From NCBI GenBank assembly GCA_020636495.1, contig JACJXQ010000011.1:1-22736 (forward strand): DNA of 22,736 nucleotides, written 5' to 3'. Under the pieces are notes generated by a model. It was not told where the DNA came from and did not search any database. It saw only the letters and a list, made by a program, of their open reading frames with translations. This stretch comes from Chitinophagales bacterium. Its GTDB lineage: Bacteria; Bacteroidota; Bacteroidia; Chitinophagales; Chitinophagaceae. Both the position numbers and the translations under genes were made by a program. This document shows positions 8,969 through 16,078 of this stretch, in pieces. Each line of letters begins with the position of its first letter. Positions within the stretch are counted from its first letter, which is position 1.

Positions 8969-9529
8969 ATGAAACGATTGAATATGAGACACATAATATT
9001 GATGCTGGTAGCTATAACTGTGATGACTACGCACGTCTTTGCAGGTGGCAACGAAAAGGGCGGCATCAACTGGATGACATGGGATGAAGTGCAGGTGGCC
9101 ATGAAGAAAGAACCTCGCAAAGTATGGGTGGACGTATATACCGATTGGTGCGGCTGGTGTAAAGTGATGGACAAAAAAACCTTCAGTAATCCCGAGGTGA
9201 TAAAATATATGAACAAACACTTTTATGCAGTGAAGTTCAATGCTGAAGCACCCCAGGACATCATGTTCCAGGGAACTCAATACGGCATGGAAGGCAATGT
9301 AAATAAACTGGCCAGCAAGTTATTGAATGATAATATGTCTTATCCGACGATGGTGATCATGGAGGAGAATTTTGCCAATCCGCAACCCGTGCCGGGATAT
9401 ATGCCGGTTTCCAACATAGAAATGATCATGAAATACCTTGGTGAAGGAATCTACAAAACACAGAAGTTTGAAGACTATACAAAAGCCTTCAAACCTGAAT
9501 GGGAGAAGCCTGAAGCGCAACAAGGATAA
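8969..9529 (+). CDS. Exported thioredoxin-like protein (Thioredoxin_7/DUF255-like) with CGWC
   Basis: 186 residues. Residues 1 to about 25 form a signal peptide (positive start, hydrophobic core, VFA-type cleavage), so the protein is predicted in the periplasm. The mature part has a thioredoxin fold: the strand WVDVYTDW leads into C61-G-W-C64, then KVMDKKTF, and the cis-proline strand is SYPTMVI. The CGWC centre and following KKTFSNPEV are typical of the Thioredoxin_7 group. It is probably a periplasmic disulfide reductase or redox chaperone; the partner is unknown. The frame extends upstream to 8747, but that part is antisense to ubiX, and the ATG at 8969 begins a proper signal peptide. It converges on nth with 2 nt between the stop codons. 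Confidence 0.85.
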   Translation: MKRLNMRHIILMLVAITVMTTHVFAGGNEKGGINWMTWDEVQVAMKKEPRKVWVDVYTDWCGWCKVMDKKTFSNPEVIKYMNKHFYAVKFNAEAPQDIMFQGTQYGMEGNVNKLASKLLNDNMSYPTMVIMEENFANPQPVPGYMPVSNIEMIMKYLGEGIYKTQKFEDYTKAFKPEWEKPEAQQG

Positions 9530-9531
9530 TA

Positions 9532-10191
9532 TTATGAGGCTTCAATGATATGCCTCATATCCGTTTTATAGAATTTACAGATACTCGTCAGCCCGCATTC
9601 TTTACACTTAGGATTGCGGGCTGTACACGTATAGCGCCCGTGCAATATCAGCCAGTGATGCGCTTTGTGTATCAGTTCCTTTGGTATGTTGGCCACTAAT
9701 TGCTTTTCTGCCTGCAGCACATTCTTTGCATTGGTGGTCAGTCCTATGCGTGCCGATACACGAAATACATGTGTATCAACAGCCATATTGGGTTGATGGA
9801 AAATTACTGAAGTGATGACATTAGCCGTTTTGCGGCCTACACCGGGGAGTTTCACCAGTTCATCCACCGTGTCAGGTACCTCGCCGCCAAAATCCTCTAC
9901 CAGCATCTTGCCCATGCCTATCAGGTGTTTGGTTTTATTGTTGGCAAAGGTTACACTGCGTATGTAGGGTTCCACATCTTCAAATTCCGCCTTGGCCAGC
10001 AGGTTGGGTGTTGGGAATGCTTTGAACAGTGCGGGCGTAACAATATTCACGCGTTTGTCTGTGCACTGTGCCGATAGTATTACGGCCACCAGCAGTTGAT
10101 AAGGGTTTTCATACTCCAGTTCTGTTTCTGCCACAGGCATATGTTCTTTGAACCAATTGATAACAAACTCGTACCGCTCTTTTTTAGTCAT
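9532..10191 (-). CDS. nth: Endonuclease III (DNA glycosylase/AP lyase)
   Basis: 219 residues. It removes oxidised pyrimidines from DNA and cleaves the abasic site in base-excision repair. Seen: LLVAVILSAQCTD (33-45), the helix-hairpin-helix LPGVGRKTANVI (115-126) with catalytic lysine K121, catalytic aspartate D139 in VDTHVFRV, and the 4Fe-4S ligands C189-x6-C196-x2-C199-x5-C205. All catalytic and cluster residues are present. msrB lies upstream on the same strand, but a strong hairpin terminator ends 2-3 nt before this ATG, so the gene depends on read-through or a promoter I could not identify. Confidence 0.97.
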   Translation of the reverse strand: MTKKERYEFVINWFKEHMPVAETELEYENPYQLLVAVILSAQCTDKRVNIVTPALFKAFPTPNLLAKAEFEDVEPYIRSVTFANNKTKHLIGMGKMLVEDFGGEVPDTVDELVKLPGVGRKTANVITSVIFHQPNMAVDTHVFRVSARIGLTTNAKNVLQAEKQLVANIPKELIHKAHHWLILHGRYTCTARNPKCKECGLTSICKFYKTDMRHIIEAS

Positions 10192-10193
10192 AG

Positions 10194-10228
10194 AAAAACC
10201 CGTTATTTCTGCTACAAAATAACGGGTT
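10194..10228 (-). terminator. Rho-independent terminator of msrB, abutting the nth start
   Basis: A perfect 12-bp inverted repeat, AACCCGTTATTT at 10197-10208 and its complement at 10217-10228, encloses an 8-nt loop. On the minus strand the stem is followed by a run of five T ending at 10194. The nth ATG begins at 10191, so the hairpin also occupies the nth ribosome-binding region. Confidence 0.8.
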
Positions 10229-10249
10229 CAATATTAAAAACACTACCTC

Positions 10250-10786
10250 TTATTCATTTGTTTTGTCCGGTACGAAATCAAGTACGGCGGAGTTCATGCA
10301 AAAACGTTTACCTGTTGGCGGTGGCCCGTCGTCGAACACGTGGCCCAAGTGAGAGCCGCAACGGCCGCATGTCACCTCGGTACGTACCATGCCGTGGCTG
10401 GCATCCCTCGTGTACACTACGCTGTTATCGCGTATGGTCTCAAAGAAACTGGGCCAGCCGCAGGTACTGGCAAATTTCGCATCAGAGCGGAACAGGTGGT
10501 TGCCGCACACTGCGCAGTAATATTCACCCTTGGTGTCCGTTTTATAGTATTTGCCTGTAAAAGCCCATTCGGTTCCTTTCTCGCGGGCTATCTCGTACAC
10601 CTCTTTGGGTAATATCTTTTTCCATTCCGCATCGCTTACATCCAGTTTGTTGGTGTCTGTGCGCGAGTAGTACGGATTGTTGCTGTGTGTATTGTCCATA
10701 GTTGTCTCCTTTTTGTTTTGAGCACTGGTACATTGCGCAAAAAATATGCTGCAACATAACATGATAAATATACTTGAATAGCGCAT
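10250..10786 (-). CDS. msrB: Exported peptide-methionine (R)-S-oxide reductase
   Basis: 178 residues: an export signal of about 20 residues, a short linker, then a complete MsrB domain (about 50-173). MsrB reduces the R epimer of methionine sulfoxide in oxidised proteins. Seen: zinc ligands C91/C94 (CAVC) and C140/C143 (CGRC), resolving cysteine C109 in STCGWPSFF, catalytic cysteine C163 in KRFCMNSAVLDF, and the HLGHVFDDG strand. The N terminus is hydrophobic and reaches a cysteine (C19), which could be a lipidation site, although the residue before it (Q) is not classical; ordinary cleavage after A22 is the alternative. Either way it works outside the cytoplasm. The linker after the signal contains another Met (M30), from which a cytoplasmic form could in principle start. 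Confidence 0.93.
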   Translation of the reverse strand: MRYSSIFIMLCCSIFFAQCTSAQNKKETTMDNTHSNNPYYSRTDTNKLDVSDAEWKKILPKEVYEIAREKGTEWAFTGKYYKTDTKGEYYCAVCGNHLFRSDAKFASTCGWPSFFETIRDNSVVYTRDASHGMVRTEVTCGRCGSHLGHVFDDGPPPTGKRFCMNSAVLDFVPDKTNE

Positions 10787-10913
10787 AACATCTGTTTTAA
10801 AAGTGGTTAATGATATATACGTGCTATAGACGCAGAAAGTTCAGAAACTTTGTTAAAGCTTTGTAAAGTTCGGAAAAATGATGCTCATCACCTTTATTCC
10901 TATTAATAGACTA

Positions 10914-10921
10914 TACTTTTG
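10914..10921 (+). promoter_or_regulatory. -7 promoter element of the CoA-transferase gene
   Basis: TACTTTTG matches TAnnTTTG exactly and ends 5 nt before the ATG at 10927, so the mRNA should have essentially no leader. A TTTA at 10893-10896, about 17 nt upstream, could serve as a weak -33 element. Confidence 0.5.
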
Positions 10922-10926
10922 CTGTC

Positions 10927-12207
10927 ATGAATATCCAATATATCCCGGCCGAAGAGGCTGTTAAGATAGTGTCAAGTGGAGACCGTGTATTCATCCATGG
11001 AAGCGCCGCCACTCCTCTGCACCTGCTGAATACCCTGCTGAAAAGAGCGGGTGAGATCAATAAAGTAGAGTTAGTGGCCATCAGCACCTTTGGCCACATA
11101 GACTGGGATACACCTGCCGTAAAAGAAAGTTTTTACCTGAATTCATTATTCGTTTCCGCCAACGTGAGGGAATGGGTAAACAGCCCCTATGGTGATTATG
11201 TACCGGTTTTTCTTAGTGAGATACCTACGCTCTTTAAAGATGGTATACTGCCAATAGATGTAGCCATCGTACAGGTTTCGCCGCCCGACAAACATGGCTA
11301 TTGTACCCTGGGCACCTCAATAGATGCGGCATGGACGGCTGTAAGGACAGCTAAGAAACTCATAGCACAGGTAAACCCGCTGATGCCGCGCACGCATGGC
11401 GATACGCATGTACACTATACGAAGTTTGATGCCATGGTATGGGATGAATCGCCACTGCCCGAGGTAGACTACGGCCAAAAGGTGGACGATATAGCCGTAC
11501 AGATAGGTAAGAATGTAGCGGAGCTGATAGAGGACGGTTCGACCCTGCAAATGGGCATAGGCTCTATACCGGATGCAGTATTAAGTTCGTTGTGCAACCA
11601 TAAAGGCCTCGGCATACATACTGAGATGTTCTCAGACGGTGTAATACCATTGGTAAAAAGCGGGGTTATTACCAATGAGCATAAGAAGATACGCCCGGGC
11701 AAAATAGTGAGCACTTTTGCTGTAGGTACAAAGAAGCTGTACGACTTTATAGACGATAATCCCAATATTACTTTTATGGATGTAGCCTATGTAAATGATA
11801 CAGCCATTATCCGTAAGAACCCGAAAGTAGTAGCCATAAACAGCGCACTGGAGATAGACCTTACGGGGCAGATATGTGCCGACTCACTGGGCACTTACCA
11901 ATTTTCGGGCATAGGCGGGCAAATGGATTTTATGCGTGGGGCTTCGCTCTCTCCCGGTGGTAAGCCAATCATCGCATTGCCTTCTGTTACAAGTAAAGGG
12001 GTATCAAGAATTACACCTATGCTGAAACAGGGTGCGGGTGTTGTGACCACACGTGGGCATGTGCACTATGTAGTAACAGAATATGGTGTGGTGAACCTGT
12101 ATGGTAAGAATATGGAACAGCGTGCTAAACTACTCATCAGCATCGCCCACCCCGACCATAGAGAAGACCTGGAAAGAGCATTGTATAGCAGGTTTGAGAG
12201 AGGGTAG
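10927..12207 (+). CDS. Acetyl-CoA hydrolase/4-hydroxybutyrate CoA-transferase family protein
   Basis: 426 residues, family I CoA-transferase fold in one chain. Such enzymes move CoA between acetyl-CoA and a short carboxylic acid (4-hydroxybutyrate, butyrate, succinate) through a glutamyl-CoA thioester. Seen: SGDRVFIHG near the N terminus (17-25), VSPPDKHGYCTLGTS (117-131), and GIHTEMFSDG with E233 as the likely catalytic glutamate; SGIGGQMDFMRGA (about 333-345) and the C-terminal VVTEYGVVNLYGKN are also typical. The acceptor acid cannot be deduced, and hydrolase versus transferase is uncertain; the conserved Glu favours transferase. It is divergent from msrB and has no operon partner. Its stop codon is only 7 nt from the 3' end of the convergent pseudogene. 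Confidence 0.9.
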   Translation: MNIQYIPAEEAVKIVSSGDRVFIHGSAATPLHLLNTLLKRAGEINKVELVAISTFGHIDWDTPAVKESFYLNSLFVSANVREWVNSPYGDYVPVFLSEIPTLFKDGILPIDVAIVQVSPPDKHGYCTLGTSIDAAWTAVRTAKKLIAQVNPLMPRTHGDTHVHYTKFDAMVWDESPLPEVDYGQKVDDIAVQIGKNVAELIEDGSTLQMGIGSIPDAVLSSLCNHKGLGIHTEMFSDGVIPLVKSGVITNEHKKIRPGKIVSTFAVGTKKLYDFIDDNPNITFMDVAYVNDTAIIRKNPKVVAINSALEIDLTGQICADSLGTYQFSGIGGQMDFMRGASLSPGGKPIIALPSVTSKGVSRITPMLKQGAGVVTTRGHVHYVVTEYGVVNLYGKNMEQRAKLLISIAHPDHREDLERALYSRFERG

Positions 12208-12214
12208 AGAACTA

Positions 12215-14122
12215 TCAATAATTAATATTTTGGGTATTATTGTTGGCATATTCACATATTAGTAAGTCATCTTTCATTTTAAAGAGAATCAGTACAATTA
12301 GCTTTAAAAGAATATAATACTCTGTCTTATGTTTTTCTTCGGAGCTTGTATTTGTACCATGTAGATACTTATTTCTGAGATCTAATCCGTTTGTAAATTC
12401 TCTTTTATTTAGATGATAATTGAAATACATTATTTCTTGTTTCGATAAAAGTTTACTTTCAGATATTAGTAAACTTGAGTTAAGCATTTCATCAATAGAA
12501 TTTCGTACTACTAAAGGATAATGCTAATAGCTTTTAATACTCCATTAATTTGATTGACTATAAATAAGAGTGTTGTTAGTCTTTACAAAATCATCGAACT
12601 AAATACAGAGATATTTTTTTATCAACAAAATACTTTATTCCATCTTCTGATAATCCTAAAAAATCTCAAACGTACATTCTCATTTGTCATCACAAGTCAT
12701 AAGCAATAATTTTCAAATGGCTCAATATATATAAATACTTTGATCTGAAAAAAGTTACCTCAGAATACCAATCCTCAGGACTATTTGCAGGGAACATACT
12801 TTTACACTCAACCAAGCTGTTTATTTGCCAGTACCATAAAGCCTGGAGCAAACTCCAAAAAGTCTAAAGTCAATTTCTTCCCATCCTGTACGTGTATAGC
12901 TGATATCAAGTGGAGCAAAATCGAACTCAGGACATTATCCGTATTTTTCTAAACTCAGATCTGATTTCAACGAAACGTAGATTTTTGAAAAAATAAATCT
13001 AAATATTCAAGAACTTAGCAATAAACGACCCAATAACATTTCTATTGAATCTTGTTCCTGAGTTGATGGTAATCTAATAAGGCAATTTACTAATATAGTA
13101 TAGAATGTCTTTCGATAAAATTTTCGCCCATGGAATATTCATATTTTTCGACTCATGAATATTGTTTCCATTACATCTAACTTACTTTCTTTACTTACTG
13201 TGTTAATCAACCCTCATTATCTGTGTAACGAAATAGCCTCTCAAATAGAGAGAGAAAAGTTGAGAATGTATTATGTTGATCCAATTTTTTACTGTAAGAA
13301 ACTTCTAAATTCCATCTTACTGAATATTTGACTGTCTAAGTCGTCTTCACTCAAGGTAATATATAGAACACCTACCTTCCAAGAGGCAAAACATTTGCAG
13401 TAGTGAACTTCCCTCTAATGCTTTCTCTCTTTGCTTTTAATTTTGTCCTAGTTGATATATTTTAACTATTAGAATTAGAGCAAACAATTAGACTAATGAA
13501 ATTTAAGTTTGCATCATCATCAATATATTTTGATATTATTTCTTCTCTATCAGATAGACTTCTAATGATTTTGGGAAGTAAGATCGGAAAATCATGTTTG
13601 TGATTCATTCAAAGTTTGATAACAGCACTTGCAGACTCTTTCAGTTAATTAAAAGGATTTTAATCTCCGCTGAAAATGAGTTACAAGAATCTTATGCTTT
13701 AAAATGTAGTCAACATGAAAAGGTTCATTTTGAGAACTGATGAAATGTTTGGTCAATTTGTTTATATACAGAAGGTTGTTACTTAGACAATTCCGTAGAA
13801 ATCTTTTTTATAACCATATTCATATAGATTTCAGTTCATTGATTGTTTGATTACTTATAGTCAAGAAATATTTTCTAGTAATCAACCATAACTGATTGAC
13901 TGCTTTTTTGAAATGATCCTTTGTAGAATCATCCCAAGTTGGAATGTATATTTCATTGTCAAAGTATTTCTTTATGTTGTAGAACTCTAAGATGTCATTG
14001 ATTTCAAAATCTTGATTGAAATTAACATTATCTAAAAGACTCTCTACTTTTTTAAAATAGTGTACATAAGCACTATCTTCTTTGGAGAAAAAAATTACTC
14101 TGTCAAGGTTTGTTCTACTCAT
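12215..14122 (-). pseudogene. Decayed DUF4209/HEPN-like gene in an AT-rich island
   Basis: This stretch holds one broken minus-strand gene of about 635 codons. The N-terminal 100 codons are open (14122-13820). Protein-like pieces then follow in changing frames: 13824 onward, 13786-13649, 13644-13462 (with an in-frame TGA at 13611), 13378-13289, 13284-13207, 13204-13141, 13149-13090, 13093-13007, 13019-12927, 12934 onward, 12815-12690, 12662-12591 and 12598-12215. I count at least ten frameshifts plus several in-frame stops. The last piece contains LRNKYLHG, matching RNxxxHG of DUF4209 and the Rx4H pattern of HEPN RNases. Pieces such as REEIISKYIDDDANLNF and KLKAKR resemble parts of the same hypothetical Bacteroidota family, as far as I recall. 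Lines I counted run 23-35% GC, against about 55% in a line of the CoA-transferase gene, which suggests transfer followed by decay. The family assignment is tentative; the single-gene, multi-frame decay is well supported by order, strand and length. Confidence 0.75.
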
Positions 14123-14123
14123 G

Positions 14124-14177
14124 ATTCATAAGGTAATTACTAAGCTGTCATTTGAAGTTAGTATTTACCTTATGAAT
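14124..14177. repeat. Long inverted repeat in front of the pseudogene start
   Basis: ATTCATAAGGTAA at 14124-14136 is perfectly complementary to 14165-14177. Inside it, after one T-T mismatch, TACTAA (14138-14143) pairs with TTAGTA (14158-14163). The result is a 20-bp stem with a 14-nt loop (14144-14157). It begins directly upstream of the pseudogene ATG (14122) and ends 15 nt from the M16 peptidase stop. Neither side has a T-run, so it is not a standard intrinsic terminator. It could be an operator, an mRNA leader structure or an element boundary. Confidence 0.85.
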
Positions 14178-14192
14178 TACAAATAAGTAGTT

Positions 14193-15476
14193 TTATATGA
14201 CCACCACCTCATGGAAATTATCCTTGTTCAGATATTTTTGTGCTAGTGCCTGTACCTCATTTGCAGTAATAGATTTGTATATCTGTACGTTACGATTGAA
14301 GTGCTCTATGGTCAGCCCGTTGAGGATGAGCATACGCCAGCGCTGTATGATGTGGAAAGGACCATCCAGGTCGCCCAGCAGGTTGCCCAGCAGGTAGTTC
14401 TTCACCAGCAGCAGTTCATCATCATCCGCTTTTTCATTACATATCACATCCATCTCGTGGTATATCTCTTTCACAGCCGCTTCTACCACATTCCTGCCTA
14501 CTTCTGTTTGTATAATCAGGGAGCCACCGTTAAGCATTGGCGTAGTACTACTATATATACCATAGGTATAGCCCTTGTCTTCGCGTATGTTGCTCATCAG
14601 CCTGGAGCCGAAATAACCACCGAACAAGGTATTAGCTACTACCATAGGTGCAAAGTCTGGGTGGTGCCTGTTGGGGAACAAGCTACCTATACGTATCGCA
14701 CCCTGTACACCATTTTCATCATTCATGATATGATGCCTGCGCTCTGCAATAGTTTCGGCAGTAAAGGTAGGTACTTCCAATGCTGTTGGGTTCACAGCTA
14801 TTTTACCAAACACTTCGTTGATACATTTTGTGTCCTGCTCACTTACCTTACCCGCCATGAATATTTTTACTCCTGACAGGTCGTAGCTTTTTTTGTGAAA
14901 CGTTTGCAGGTCTTCGCGCGTCAGTGTCTCGATCACTGCACGTTTGGTATAACGTCCGTAGGGGTGATGTTCACCAAACAGTAGTGCGTCTATCTGTTGG
15001 TTGGCTACAAAATCACATTCACGCAGGCTCACCAGCAACCTTTGTATTGTATTCTGCTTATAGATGTCCAGCTCTTCCTGGGGAAAGATACTTTCCGTCA
15101 GCAGTTCGAATATTACCGGCAGCAATTGGGGCAGGTGTTTGGTCATACAGAACAGCGACACGGTAGCATTATCATTGCCCGGCTTAACCCTGACTGAAGC
15201 GCCATAGAACTCCAATGCCTCGTTTATCTCCTTAGCATTGCGCTTTGAGGTGCCGTTCTTCAACAGTCCGGCTACAGCTTGTGCAACACCTTCTTTTTGC
15301 TCATACCACAGCCCCGCCGGGAAAACCCAATCCACTTCCACCACTTCCTGCACACCGGCATTGAGCCAGTAGAGTGGTAGTCCGTTATCCAGCGTTTGTG
15401 TATTTACCGGTGGCAATACATAATCAAACTCTATCGCATCGTGTATTTTGGGTGCTTGTGTCCTGTCTAATATCAT
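14193..15476 (-). CDS. M16B peptidase-like subunit lacking HxxEH (R/Y-type partner)
   Basis: 427 residues with the two-lobed M16 (pitrilysin/insulinase) layout. The zinc motif is lost: the canonical GLAHFLEHMLFKGT position reads GVAQAVAGLLKNGT (63-76), so the HxxEH residues are Q66, A69 and G70. The C-terminal lobe keeps the REDKGYTYG segment with R298 and Y305, the R/Y pair that in heterodimeric M16B enzymes binds substrate opposite the catalytic chain. This is therefore the non-catalytic subunit of a two-chain peptidase. Such genes usually sit beside the HxxEH subunit, but none is in this window: upstream is a thioesterase (32-nt gap, probably co-transcribed) and downstream is the AT-rich island. 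The conserved overall length argues against decay. The catalytic partner is probably elsewhere. Confidence 0.88.
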   Translation of the reverse strand: MILDRTQAPKIHDAIEFDYVLPPVNTQTLDNGLPLYWLNAGVQEVVEVDWVFPAGLWYEQKEGVAQAVAGLLKNGTSKRNAKEINEALEFYGASVRVKPGNDNATVSLFCMTKHLPQLLPVIFELLTESIFPQEELDIYKQNTIQRLLVSLRECDFVANQQIDALLFGEHHPYGRYTKRAVIETLTREDLQTFHKKSYDLSGVKIFMAGKVSEQDTKCINEVFGKIAVNPTALEVPTFTAETIAERRHHIMNDENGVQGAIRIGSLFPNRHHPDFAPMVVANTLFGGYFGSRLMSNIREDKGYTYGIYSSTTPMLNGGSLIIQTEVGRNVVEAAVKEIYHEMDVICNEKADDDELLLVKNYLLGNLLGDLDGPFHIIQRWRMLILNGLTIEHFNRNVQIYKSITANEVQALAQKYLNKDNFHEVVVI

Positions 15477-15508
15477 TGTCTGATTTTTTAACTTTTAGTT
15501 CGTCAACT

Positions 15509-16024
15509 CTATTTAGGGATGAATAATGAGCGTAGTTCATCTGCATCGTCCGGGCTCATTTTGCCGCCCAGTATCAGGCGTACTTGCCTGCGGCGCAGTG
15601 CGCCGTCATACATCTTTTGCTCATCTTCTGTTTCGGGTACCAGTTTTGGTACTTTACGGGGCCTGCCGTTAGGGTCCAGCGCTACAAAGGTAGCATAGGC
15701 CTCGTTGGTCAGGTATTTGTATTGTGCCGACAGGTCTTCTCCCCATACCTTCAGGTATATTTCCATAGAGGTATTGAATGAGCGGGTCACTTTCGCCTCT
15801 ATGGTCAATACATTGCCCAGCTTTATGGGATTGTTGAACGAAACATTATCTATTGATGCCGTGACTACGGGGCAGTTACAATGCCTCTGTGCCGAAATAG
15901 CAGCCGCAATGTCCATCCAGTGCATCAGCTTACCACCCATCAGGTTGCCCAGTGTATTGGTATCGTTGGGCAATACCAATTCTGACATAACATTATACGT
16001 GTCTTTAGGATGTTTCTCTTTCAT
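15509..16024 (-). CDS. Hotdog-fold acyl-CoA thioesterase (YciA/BACH-like)
   Basis: 171 residues, one hotdog domain with a C-terminal extension. It hydrolyses acyl-CoA to free fatty acid and CoA in the cytoplasm. Seen: the opening strand MSELVLPNDTNTLGNLMGG, with N24 near the active site, then HWMDIAAAISAQRH with D38 on the long helix, then ASIDNVSFNNPIKLGNVLTIEAKV, the standard core of the acyl-CoA hydrolase family. Chain-length preference cannot be read. The tail after about 130 (RRRQVRLILGGKM) is basic and typical of Bacteroidota homologues. An exact TAnnTTTG element lies 19 nt before the ATG, so it starts a transcript that probably includes the M16 subunit. Confidence 0.9.
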   Translation of the reverse strand: MKEKHPKDTYNVMSELVLPNDTNTLGNLMGGKLMHWMDIAAAISAQRHCNCPVVTASIDNVSFNNPIKLGNVLTIEAKVTRSFNTSMEIYLKVWGEDLSAQYKYLTNEAYATFVALDPNGRPRKVPKLVPETEDEQKMYDGALRRRQVRLILGGKMSPDDADELRSLFIPK

Positions 16025-16043
16025 ATCAATTTTTTAAACAGTG

Positions 16044-16051
16044 CAAAGGTA
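16044..16051 (-). promoter_or_regulatory. -7 promoter element of the thioesterase-M16 pair
   Basis: TACCTTTG on the minus strand matches TAnnTTTG exactly, in the 54-nt gap between the TonB-dependent receptor stop and the thioesterase ATG, 19 nt before the latter. No -33 match is evident. Confidence 0.5.
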
Positions 16052-16078
16052 GCCCAAACAGACTACCCTTGCTATTGA

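Noticed and set aside
12216..12242. Inverted repeat CAATAAT/ATTATTG as a terminator between the CoA-transferase gene and the relic
   Set aside because: Only a 7-bp AT-only stem with a 13-nt loop inside the coding end of the relic; too weak to call.
12215..12487. Separate 90-residue hypothetical gene
   Set aside because: The frame remains protein-like upstream of its ATG (back to a TAG near 12525), and the RNxxxHG motif belongs to the C terminus of a much longer protein. It is the last piece of the pseudogene.
13820..14122. Separate 100-residue hypothetical gene
   Set aside because: It stops abruptly, and the matching continuation follows in other frames; the total length fits one full protein. 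It is kept as the N-terminal piece of the relic.
14124..14177. Intrinsic terminator of the M16 gene
   Set aside because: The stem is strong but no T-run follows it on either strand, and the loop is long.
12208..14192. Insertion sequence or integron-type element
   Set aside because: No transposase or integrase pieces were recognised in the translations, and I found no terminal inverted repeats pairing the two ends nor a clear target duplication.
14301..14876. 191-residue plus-strand ORF
   Set aside because: It lies wholly antisense within the M16 gene, has no family features, and reflects the codon bias of the opposite strand.
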